Assembly: GCA_964519015.1 (NCBI GenBank)
Contig: CAZFHZ010000081.1
Location: 1-14,833, forward strand
DNA: 14,833 bases
Source: CAZFHZ01 sp964519015
GTDB taxonomy: Bacteria; Blakebacterota; Blakebacteria; Blakebacterales; CAYUVJ01
Reading direction: 5' to 3'
This document shows positions 6,285 to 13,198 of this stretch, piece after piece. The position numbers were made by a program, and so were the translations under genes. The notes below the pieces were generated by a model. It was not told where the DNA came from. It searched no databases and was given only the letters and a program-made list of their open reading frames with translations. Numbering within the stretch: the stretch's first letter is position 1; each line of letters starts with the position of its first letter.

Positions 6285-6677
6285 ATGACGTATCCTCTCG
6301 GAGCGATCCGGCGCATGGTTCAGCAGTCCGTAGGCTGGATTCTGTGCTGCAGTGGCGTGTTCCGGAATAGGGGAAGTCCAACTCCGGCAGATTCGGTCAC
6401 GATGGCCTGGTATCTCGTTGTCCTGTACCTCGTGGTGTCTTCGCATACCGTGGCGCAGCAGCGCTCCGCCGTGCAGGTCGGGGAACCTGTCGGCCTGATC
6501 GGCCGGGAGGGGGAGGGCCCCGGTGAGTACAGGCGACCGACCGGTATCGATAGTGCGGATGGGCATCTATATGTCTCTGATGAGCTGATGAACCGGATCT
6601 CGGTGTTCACCCACCGATATGTTCTACTACCTCTCCGAACTGCCCAACGGCCTCTTCGCCTGGGTCGTGAACAGTGA
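6285..6677 (+). pseudogene. Secreted 6-bladed beta-propeller, N-terminal remnant
   Basis: The plus strand encodes a hydrophobic export signal (MAWYLVVLYLVVSSHTVAQQ, from an ATG at 6402) followed by the first propeller blades: VGLIGREGEGPGEYRRPTGI, then DSADGHLYVSDELMNRISVF. The GREGEGPGE-x-RRP and LYVSDE-x-x-NRISVF motifs are standard for NHL-like 6-bladed beta-propeller proteins of Acidobacteriota, Gemmatimonadota and related phyla. Homology ends at about 6611, after only ~45 residues of propeller, where a full protein would have about 300 more. The remaining codons to 6677 are a shifted, non-propeller reading. An upstream in-frame ATG at 6285 has a fair ribosome binding site (AGAGG) but would put the signal sequence 39 residues inside. 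The gene is truncated and presumably non-functional. Confidence 0.6.
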
Positions 6678-6792
6678 GGCCGTTGTTCATCTGTACGACT
6701 TCTCGAGGCTGTTGACCCACTACCCGGATGATGAGAGGCGGCAAAGGAGCTGGTTCTGGAGGGTAGGGCATAGTCCGGACGCTCTCTTATAA
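6604..6792 (+). pseudogene. Unrecognised coding-like tail joined to the propeller remnant
   Basis: In a different frame from the propeller, a coherent stretch reads PTDMFYYLSELPNGLFAWVV, then NSEAVVHLYDFSRLLTHYPD, then WFWRVGHSPDALL and a TAA at 6790. Its amino-acid make-up looks like real protein and it ends naturally, but it has no start: the frame has two stops just upstream, near 6587-6592. I do not recognise the family. It is probably the C-terminus of another gene, brought next to the propeller by a deletion near 6605-6615. Confidence 0.35.
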
Positions 6793-6872
6793 AACCTCCC
6801 ACTATTGACGATCGATTCGGTACGCCACACCCGCCGGCCACATCAGAGGTAACCTTCCCGGGGTAGATAGCG

Positions 6873-6905
6873 TATAATCGGCTTAGGACATAAGCCGCTT
6901 AGGAC
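6873..6905 (+). promoter_or_regulatory. Promoter -10 and probable PadR operator of the first PadR-ADOP module
   Basis: TATAAT (6873-6878) is followed directly by the perfect inverted repeat CGGCTTA-GGACA-TAAGCCG (6879-6897). GCTTAGGAC is also repeated directly at 6881-6889 and 6897-6905, giving three half-sites in 27 bases covering the expected transcription start. This is where an autorepressing PadR dimer would bind. The binding protein is inferred from position. Confidence 0.6.
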
Positions 6906-6919
6906 CAGGGAGACCCGCC

Positions 6920-7270
6920 ATGACCCGGATCCGCTCCAACAACCTCTACGGCACCGTCTCACTCCTCATCCTCCAGACGCTGCACCGGGTCGGGCCGGTC
7001 CACGGGCTGGGGGTGGCCGAGGAGATCCGCCGGCTGTCCGGCCGGCAGCTCCAACTGGAGGAGGGGGCCCTCTATCCCGCCCTCCACCGGTTGGAGAAGG
7101 AGGGACTCATCAAGGGGGAGTGGCGGATCAGCGACAAGCGCCAGCGCGCCCGGTTCTACCGGCTCACGGCGGCCGGCCGCCGGGAACTGGAGAGGGAGTT
7201 GCGCGGCTGGGTCGAACACCTGGACGCCGTGCGTCGCGTCCTGGGGCTGGCCTGGGCGGATCTGCCGTGA
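6920..7270 (+). CDS. PadR family transcriptional repressor (ADOP module 1)
   Basis: A 116-residue PadR winged-helix regulator. Visible are the helix TVSLLILQTLHRVGPVHGLG, the recognition region LQLEEGALYPALHRLEKEGL, the wing WRISDKRQRARFYRLTAAGR, and the dimerising C-terminal helix (ELERELRGWVEHLDAVRRVL). The ATG at 6920 has AGGGAG at 6907-6912. The stop overlaps the GTG start of the permease gene (GTGA), so repressor and permease are translationally coupled. PadR genes directly before ADOP permeases are a recurring arrangement in Acidobacteriota and related phyla. Local autoregulation is likely because the palindrome at 6879-6897 lies over the promoter. The effector is unknown. Confidence 0.93.
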   Translation: MTRIRSNNLYGTVSLLILQTLHRVGPVHGLGVAEEIRRLSGRQLQLEEGALYPALHRLEKEGLIKGEWRISDKRQRARFYRLTAAGRRELERELRGWVEHLDAVRRVLGLAWADLP

Positions 7271-9933
7271 GTTTCAAGTCCGTCTGGCACCGGCTCTTCC
7301 GTCTGGAGCATCCCCGCGGGCGGGTGTCCGCGCACGTGGCGGAGGAGTTCCGGTTCCATATCGAGACCCGGATACGGCAGCTCGTAGCGGCTGGGATGGA
7401 TGAGCGGGCGGCGCGCCGCGAGACGCTGCGGCTCTTCGGGAACGTCCGGGCGCTCAAGCGGGAAACGGTGCAGATCGCCTCCCAGCGGATGAGGAAGGAG
7501 CAGAGGATGGAATACCTGCGATCTCTTTGGAATGACGCCCGATTCGGTCTCCGGAGTCTGGGCCGCAGCCCGGTGCTGGCCGCCGTGGCCATCCTGACCC
7601 TCACCCTGGGCATCGGGCTGAACGTTGCCTTCTTCGGGATCGTCAAGGGCGTCGTCCTTGACCCCCTGAGCTACCGGGATCCGGACCGCCTGTTCCTGCT
7701 CTACGAGGTCGAACCGCAACTGCCCCGGGCGCCCGTGACCGGCCCCGACTTCCTGGACTGGAGCGCACAGAACACATCCTTCAGCGACCTGGGTGCGTTC
7801 ACCATCCAGCAGATCAACACCGACACGGGAGATCGGCCGGAGCGGACACTCGCCGCCCCGGCCACGGCCGGCCTCTGGCGCACGCTGGACGTCCCGGCCT
7901 TGCTCGGCCGCGCCTACACCGAGCAGGAGGAGGCGGACGGCGAGGACATGGTCATGATCTCCCACCGGTTCTGGCGGAGCCGTTTCGGGGGCCGGGAGGA
8001 TGTGGTCGGACGCACCCTGCTCATCAACGGCACGGCCTGCACGATAGTCGGCGTCATGCCCCGGGATTTCTGGTTCCCTCTTCCCTGGCGGTCCTCCCAG
8101 GCCCCGGAGATCTGGACCCCGCTGAAGGTCACCCCGGAGAACCCGGGACGGGGTTCGCACTGGCTGCTGGTCATCGGCCGGCTCAAGGCGGGTGTCGAAG
8201 CAGCCCGGGCGGGATCGGAACTCCGTACGATCGCGGCGGCCATCGAGCAGGCGCATCCGGAGACCAATACCGGGATGGGTGCCGCGGTCGTCCCGGTCCG
8301 CGAACAGCTCCTCGGTGCGGTCAGCCGGGATTACGGGCTGCTCCTGGCGGCGGTCGGTCTGGTGCTGCTCATCGCCTGTGCCAACATCGCCGGTCTGCTG
8401 GCCGCGCGGACCTCCTCCCGCAGCACGGAACTGGCCGTGCGGTCGATACTGGGGGCCGGCCGGATGCGACTGGTACGACAGATCCTGACCGAGAGCCTGA
8501 CGATGGCGGTGGTGGGCGGAGGGCTCGGACTGGCCGCCGGTCTGGTGGGCTTGCAGCTCCTCAAGGGGCTCATCCCGGCCGACGTGCCCCGGGCGGCCGG
8601 CATCGGATTCGACGCCGGGCTCTTCCTGTTCACGCTGGCGGCGACCCTCCTGACCGGCATCCTGGCCGGCCTGGTCCCGGCCCTCTCGGTGGGACGCCGG
8701 GGTCTCGAGCGCCACCTTCGGCAGAGCCGTCGGGGGGCCTCCGGAGCACACTCGGCCGGCCGGTTCCGCGACCTCCTGCTGGTGGTCCAGTTCGCCCTCG
8801 CGCTCCTGCTGGCCGACACCGGTACCCTGATGGTACTGAGCTATCTCAACGTGCACCGGGTGGAGCCGGGCGTGGAGCCCGGCCACGTCCTGACGGCCGG
8901 GATCGGGCTGACCGGGACCGGATGGGACAGCGAGGAATCCATCAACTCCTTCTGGGACCGGCTGATCGAGGGCCTGGAGGGGTGGGGGGGCGTGATTCGG
9001 GCTTCCTTCACCAGCAAACTGCCGCTCGAAGGGGGGATCAACGGCACGGTGATCGTGGAGGGGAAGTCGTGGAGCGAGGACCAGTGGGAGGGGCCGCTCA
9101 TCGAGACCTCCTCGGTCCTGCCGGGCTACTTCGAGACGATGGGGATCACGCTGGCGGCCGGTCGCTGCCTGGACCGGGAGGATGCCGACCAGGGTTCGCC
9201 GGGAGCGGTCATCAATGAAGAGACCGCCCTCCGGCTCTGGCCCGATCAGGATCCGGTCGGCCGGCGTTTCAGCTACAACCGGACGCAGCCATACTGGATC
9301 ACGGTCGTGGGCGTGGTCCGGAACGTCCGCCAGTTCGGCCTGGAACAGGAATCCTCCCCGGAGATCTACCTGCACGAGCACCTGGCGGTGCGTGACAGCG
9401 GCTTCCTGGTCGTCCGCACGAGTGGGGATCCGCTGGCCTTCACGACGGCCCTCAGGACGGTTGTGCGGGGGATCGACGCCACCATCCCGGTTGATAACAT
9501 CCGTTCGATGGCCCAGATCGTGGACTCGAGCCTGGCCCGCCGCCGGTTCAACACGCTTCTGATCAACATCTTCGCGCTGATGGCATTGATCCTGGTGACC
9601 GGCGGGATCTACGGCGTCATGGCTTTCTTCGTGACGCAGCGCCATCACGAGATCGGAGTACGCATGGCCCTGGGGGCCACGACCGGGGAGGTGTACCGGT
9701 CCGTGGTCGCCCGGGGACTGCGACTGGCGACGATCGGCCTTGTCCTCGGTCTGTTGGGGACGATCCTGACCAGCGGCCTGGTGGCTCACCTCCTCTTCGG
9801 TGTTACACCGCTGGCGCCTCTCCCGATAGCCGGCGTCTTCGCGCTGCTCCTGGGCGTAGCCGCGATCGCCTCCGGGATCCCGGCCCGGCGAGCCACTCGG
9901 GTCGATCCGGTCCGAGTGCTGGGCAGCGACTAG
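7267..9933 (+). CDS. ADOP-family duplicated MacB/FtsX-type permease, copy 1
   Basis: An 888-residue inner-membrane protein of the acidobacterial duplicated orphan permease type: two MacB/FtsX permease units in one chain, without a fused ATPase. It opens with the soluble prefix domain (VAEEFRFHIETRIRQLVAAG at ~24-43, then ARRETLRLFG). The helix AAVAILTLTLGIGLNVAFF (~105-123) leads to a large periplasmic domain, then three helices (~355-478) containing STELAVRSILGAGRMRLVRQ. The second unit has a helix at ~501-525, another periplasmic domain, and three helices (~767-875) with HEIGVRMALGA. It ends PARRATRVDPVRVLGSD. The start is GTG at 7267, overlapping the PadR stop; the frame is open to 7120, but that part overlaps PadR. 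By analogy with MacB, it may transmit ATPase-driven movement across the membrane to a periplasmic partner. Substrate unknown; no ATPase gene is adjacent. Confidence 0.92.
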   Translation: MSFKSVWHRLFRLEHPRGRVSAHVAEEFRFHIETRIRQLVAAGMDERAARRETLRLFGNVRALKRETVQIASQRMRKEQRMEYLRSLWNDARFGLRSLGRSPVLAAVAILTLTLGIGLNVAFFGIVKGVVLDPLSYRDPDRLFLLYEVEPQLPRAPVTGPDFLDWSAQNTSFSDLGAFTIQQINTDTGDRPERTLAAPATAGLWRTLDVPALLGRAYTEQEEADGEDMVMISHRFWRSRFGGREDVVGRTLLINGTACTIVGVMPRDFWFPLPWRSSQAPEIWTPLKVTPENPGRGSHWLLVIGRLKAGVEAARAGSELRTIAAAIEQAHPETNTGMGAAVVPVREQLLGAVSRDYGLLLAAVGLVLLIACANIAGLLAARTSSRSTELAVRSILGAGRMRLVRQILTESLTMAVVGGGLGLAAGLVGLQLLKGLIPADVPRAAGIGFDAGLFLFTLAATLLTGILAGLVPALSVGRRGLERHLRQSRRGASGAHSAGRFRDLLLVVQFALALLLADTGTLMVLSYLNVHRVEPGVEPGHVLTAGIGLTGTGWDSEESINSFWDRLIEGLEGWGGVIRASFTSKLPLEGGINGTVIVEGKSWSEDQWEGPLIETSSVLPGYFETMGITLAAGRCLDREDADQGSPGAVINEETALRLWPDQDPVGRRFSYNRTQPYWITVVGVVRNVRQFGLEQESSPEIYLHEHLAVRDSGFLVVRTSGDPLAFTTALRTVVRGIDATIPVDNIRSMAQIVDSSLARRRFNTLLINIFALMALILVTGGIYGVMAFFVTQRHHEIGVRMALGATTGEVYRSVVARGLRLATIGLVLGLLGTILTSGLVAHLLFGVTPLAPLPIAGVFALLLGVAAIASGIPARRATRVDPVRVLGSD

Positions 9934-10039
9934 CGGGCGTAGATCCGGCGGATGGCGTCCGCGGCCTCGACCCGGGGCTGAGGTCCATCACCCGCGCGAT
10001 CGAGACAACCCCGAAACATCCGGGCCTCTCACCTCGTTT

Positions 10040-10054
10040 ACTAGACTATCTAGT
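10040..10054 (+). promoter_or_regulatory. Probable PadR operator of the second PadR-ADOP module
   Basis: ACTAGA-CTA-TCTAGT is a perfect 15-base palindrome, 28 bases before the ATG at 10083, in the only AT-rich patch of the 150-base gap after the first permease. It probably overlaps the promoter (GTTTACTAGACTAT). Its sequence is unrelated to the palindrome of the first module, so each repressor likely has its own site. The binding partner is inferred from position. Confidence 0.5.
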
Positions 10055-10082
10055 GGAATGTCCCGATCCGACGAGGCCGCCC

Positions 10083-10424
10083 ATGACCCTCTCCCGTTCC
10101 GATCTGCTGCAGGGCACGCTGGACATGCTGGTCCTGCGGGTCCTGCAGGACGAAGCCAAGCACGGTTACGCCATCGCGGAGCGCATCCTGCAGCTCTCCG
10201 GCGAGGTGTTCGAGGTCAACCAGGGCTCGCTCTACCCGGCCCTGCAGCGCCTGCTGCGGGCCGGCTGGGTGCGGGCCGAGTGGCGGCAGACCGAGAGCCA
10301 TCGGCGGGCCCGTTTCTATGGACTGACTCCGGCCGGTCGGGGCCAGCTCGGACGCGAGGTCACGAACTGGGAGCGGTCCAGTGAGGCGGTGAACCGCGTC
10401 CTGCGTACGGCCCAGGAGGGTTGA
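10083..10424 (+). CDS. PadR family transcriptional repressor (ADOP module 2)
   Basis: A 113-residue PadR regulator: MTLSRSDLLQGTLDMLVLRV, KHGYAIAERILQLSGEVFEV, the recognition region NQGSLYPALQRLLRAGWV, the wing WRQTESHRRARFYGLTPAGR and a C-terminal helix. I chose the ATG at 10083 because GAGG precedes it by six bases and the protein then begins as the family does. A GTG at 10053 in the same frame lies inside the palindrome and would add ten atypical residues. The core is similar to the first PadR of the window but clearly diverged, which agrees with their different palindromes. The permease gene starts three bases after the stop. Confidence 0.93.
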   Translation: MTLSRSDLLQGTLDMLVLRVLQDEAKHGYAIAERILQLSGEVFEVNQGSLYPALQRLLRAGWVRAEWRQTESHRRARFYGLTPAGRGQLGREVTNWERSSEAVNRVLRTAQEG

Positions 10425-10427
10425 GCC

Positions 10428-13097
10428 ATGCGATCGCTGCACGCATTGCTCTTCCGCCTCCGAACCCTGCTTGGTCGTTCCCGCCATCTGGATGAGATCG
10501 ACGAGGAGATCCGGTTCCACCTGGAACAGGACACCGAGAAACTGATCCGCCGTGGCCTCTCCCCTGACGAGGCCGCCCGGCAGGCCCGCCTCCGTCTGGG
10601 CGGACCCGAGCAGGTCCGCGACCAGACCAGGGCCGAGCTGGGCTGGCGTCCCGGAGAGGAGTTCGTGAACGATGTGCGGTTCAGCCTGCGCACCCTGCGC
10701 CAGCACCCTGGCTTCACGGTGGTGGCGGTGTTCTCGCTGGCCGTCGGTATCGGGGTGAACACGGCCCTTTTCTCGATGCTCCGGGCGACCTGGCTGCGAG
10801 AAGTGCCGGGGGTGGTCGGGGCCGACCGGGTGGTGGAACTGCTGGTCTCCCATCATGGTGAGATGATGGCGGAATGGACCTATCCCGACTTCACGGACCT
10901 GCGATCGACCGATAATCCCTTCGCGGCGCTGGCCGGCTGGAAGGAGCGGGAGGGGGTCCTGACCCTCGATGACAACAGTTCGTTCGTGCAGGTCAACTAT
11001 GTCTCGGCGGACTATTTCCGGGTGCTGGGGGCGGTACCGGCCCTGGGCCGCACCTTTCTGCCGGCCGAGGAGGAAGATCCCGGCTCACCCCCGGTCGTCG
11101 TGCTGAGTCATGAGCTGTGGCAGGAACGGTTCGGTGGTGAACCCGGGATCATCGGCCGGACGATCGAGTTGAACCGCACCTCCTGTACGGTGGTCGGGGT
11201 GGCGCCGGAGGGATTCGGTGGTCACTACATCCTCCGTCGTCCCACCGAGCTGTGGGCTCCGCTCCTGCAGCATCCGCTCCTGAAGACGGATGCCTATCTG
11301 CTGCCGGATCGGGGCGCCTCCTGGCTGCTGGTTCTGGGCCGGTTACAGGACGGGGCCACGATCGAGGCCGCCGATGCCGCGCTGGGGACGCTCTTCGCCC
11401 GTCTGGCTCGCGAGTATCCCGAGAGCAACGAGGAGCGGAGAGCCCGCGCTTTCGCGTTCGGACCGGTCCCGGCCCTGAACCGCGACCTGGATCGGCTCGC
11501 CGTCGGGAGTCTGATCGTCCTGGTCGGCCTGGTCCTGTTGATCATCTGCGCCAATGTGGCGGGGATGGTCCTGGTCCGCAGTGCCGCCCGGGAACGGGAG
11601 TTCTCGGTGCGGCTCGCCCTGGGTGCGGGCCGGGGACGATTGGTCCGACAGCTGCTGGTCGAGGCCTTCGTCCTCGCCCTCTCGGGTGGCGGATTGGGTG
11701 CGCTGCTGGCGCTGTGGGGGACCAGCGGGATCCTCTTCGTACGACTCACCGGACTTCCGGAAGGGAGTCTCCTGCCCGATACCTCGATCCTGATCGTCTT
11801 CCTGGTACTGCTCCTGGTGACCACCCTGGCGGTCGGTCTGGTCCCGGCGGTCCGGTTCAGTCGTCCCGACCTGGCCCTGGCCCTCAAGAGCGATGTCGGG
11901 GGCGGCGGACTGCGGGTCGGTCGCCTTCACCGCTTCGCCGCTTCCGCCCAGGCCGGGGTCGCTCTCTTCCTGCTGGTCACCGGGACCCTGCTCCTGCGCG
12001 GAGTCGGTCGGGCCGACCATCGCGATCCGGGTTTCGAGTCCCGGGGGCTGCTGGCGGTCAGTCTGGATCTGGGGCAGACCGGACAGACCTCCCTGGAAGC
12101 GGTCGGCTCGGTCTGCGGCCGGATGATGGAGCGGGTCGCGGGCCTGCCGGGAGTGACCGCAGTCACCCTGGCGGATGGATTCCCGCTCGACCTCATCGGC
12201 AACTTCACGGATGCCTCGCGGGCCGATGTCCCAGAGGGGACTGATGATGCCGTGAGAGTCGAGTTCACGCGCGCAACTGAGGGATTCTTCCCGACCATCG
12301 GTGCGACCTTGCTCCAGGGTCGGGGGCTCGAACCCACCGACGATGCCTCCTCGCAGCCGGTCGTGGTCATCACCGCATCGCTGGCCGGGCGGTTGTGGCC
12401 GCAGGGGGATGCCCTGGGGCAGGGGCTCCGTATCCGGATGAACCGGGACGCCTCGCCCGTGTTCACCGTCGTCGGGTTGGTCCGGGATGTGGCCTCCAGC
12501 CGGGCCACCGAGGACTGGCCGCAGGTGTTCATCCCCCTGCGCCAGACCTACACCCGGCCGCGGGTCATGATCCTGGTGCGGGGAGAGGGGGAGGTCACTT
12601 CCCTGGTCAAACCCATCCAGACCGCCATCCTGGAGGTGGAACCCGGCCTGCCCATCCCCCGGGTGGAGACCTCGGAGTCCCTGGTGGCCCGCAGCACCCA
12701 GGGGCAGCGGGATATGGCCCGGGCGGCCGGTGGCTTCGGCCTGCTGGCCCTGCTGCTCTCGGCCATCGGTGTCTACGGAGTGGTCGCTTTCGCCGTCACC
12801 CGGCGGACCCGCGAGATCGGCATCCGGATGACCCTGGGGGCGACCCGCGAGCGGGTCGTGCGGACCGTATTGGAGGACGCGGTCCGGCTGGTCGTGCCGG
12901 GGCTGGCGGTGGGCGCCCTGCTGGCGCTCGGAGCGGCGGCCGCCATGCGCTCCGAACTCTTCGGGCTCAGCCCGCTCGACCCGGTCTCGTTCGGACTGCC
13001 CCTCCTGATCCTGCTGGGGGTGGTGCTGCTGGCCAGCCTGGTGCCGGCCCGCCGGGCCTCCGGGATCCAGCCGGTGGACGCACTCCGCTGGGAATGA
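10428..13097 (+). CDS. ADOP-family duplicated MacB/FtsX-type permease, copy 2
   Basis: An 889-residue inner-membrane permease with the same duplicated layout as copy 1. The prefix domain has LDEIDEEIRFHLEQDTEKLI (~20-40) and EAARQARLRLGG. The first unit has a helix at ~92-119 (TVVAVFSLAVGIGVNTALF), a periplasmic domain containing VVLSHELWQERFGGEPGIIG, and helices at ~355-480 with EFSVRLALGAGRGRLVRQLL. The second unit has a helix at ~502-527, a periplasmic domain, and helices at ~763-880 with REIGIRMTLGATRERVVR. It ends PARRASGIQPVDALRWE. The ATG at 10428 has a strong GGAGGG site, three bases after the PadR stop. Length, domain order and motif spacing match copy 1 almost exactly, but sequence identity looks moderate, so the modules are old paralogues rather than a fresh tandem duplication (by eye). 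Substrate unknown. Confidence 0.93.
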   Translation: MRSLHALLFRLRTLLGRSRHLDEIDEEIRFHLEQDTEKLIRRGLSPDEAARQARLRLGGPEQVRDQTRAELGWRPGEEFVNDVRFSLRTLRQHPGFTVVAVFSLAVGIGVNTALFSMLRATWLREVPGVVGADRVVELLVSHHGEMMAEWTYPDFTDLRSTDNPFAALAGWKEREGVLTLDDNSSFVQVNYVSADYFRVLGAVPALGRTFLPAEEEDPGSPPVVVLSHELWQERFGGEPGIIGRTIELNRTSCTVVGVAPEGFGGHYILRRPTELWAPLLQHPLLKTDAYLLPDRGASWLLVLGRLQDGATIEAADAALGTLFARLAREYPESNEERRARAFAFGPVPALNRDLDRLAVGSLIVLVGLVLLIICANVAGMVLVRSAAREREFSVRLALGAGRGRLVRQLLVEAFVLALSGGGLGALLALWGTSGILFVRLTGLPEGSLLPDTSILIVFLVLLLVTTLAVGLVPAVRFSRPDLALALKSDVGGGGLRVGRLHRFAASAQAGVALFLLVTGTLLLRGVGRADHRDPGFESRGLLAVSLDLGQTGQTSLEAVGSVCGRMMERVAGLPGVTAVTLADGFPLDLIGNFTDASRADVPEGTDDAVRVEFTRATEGFFPTIGATLLQGRGLEPTDDASSQPVVVITASLAGRLWPQGDALGQGLRIRMNRDASPVFTVVGLVRDVASSRATEDWPQVFIPLRQTYTRPRVMILVRGEGEVTSLVKPIQTAILEVEPGLPIPRVETSESLVARSTQGQRDMARAAGGFGLLALLLSAIGVYGVVAFAVTRRTREIGIRMTLGATRERVVRTVLEDAVRLVVPGLAVGALLALGAAAAMRSELFGLSPLDPVSFGLPLLILLGVVLLASLVPARRASGIQPVDALRWE

Positions 13098-13099
13098 AC

Positions 13100-13154
13100 G
13101 GAGCCGATGCTCCTCCGGAAAGCGATACACCGGCCGGGGCACCCTCTCTATGAT
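13100..13154 (+). promoter_or_regulatory. Small hairpin after the permease and possible -10 box of the fucosidase gene
   Basis: A 5-bp stem, GGAGC-CGAT-GCTCC (13100-13113), stands right after the permease stop, without a T-run, so at best it is a weak terminator or stabilising hairpin. A TATGAT at 13149-13154 could be the -10 of a separate promoter for the GH29 gene, 45 bases before its ATG. No -35 match is evident. Both calls are weak. Confidence 0.25.
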
Positions 13155-13198
13155 GAGGCTGCCCGCAGAGAACCGGACGCCCAGCGGAGCGATGGCCC

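Noticed and set aside
7156..9789. An open frame of almost 880 codons antisense to the first ADOP permease, and a ~600-codon one antisense to the second (11343-13142).
   Set aside because: Both are compositional shadows of GC-rich codon use: their products are rich in Gln, Gly, Arg, Pro and His with no recognisable domain. The sense strand carries clear permease motifs from end to end.
9934..10010. A minus-strand reading ending VEAADAIRRIYAR and a stop just after the first permease.
   Set aside because: It is only about 25 codons, with no start, signal or recognised motif, in GC-rich spacer; chance open frame is the better explanation.
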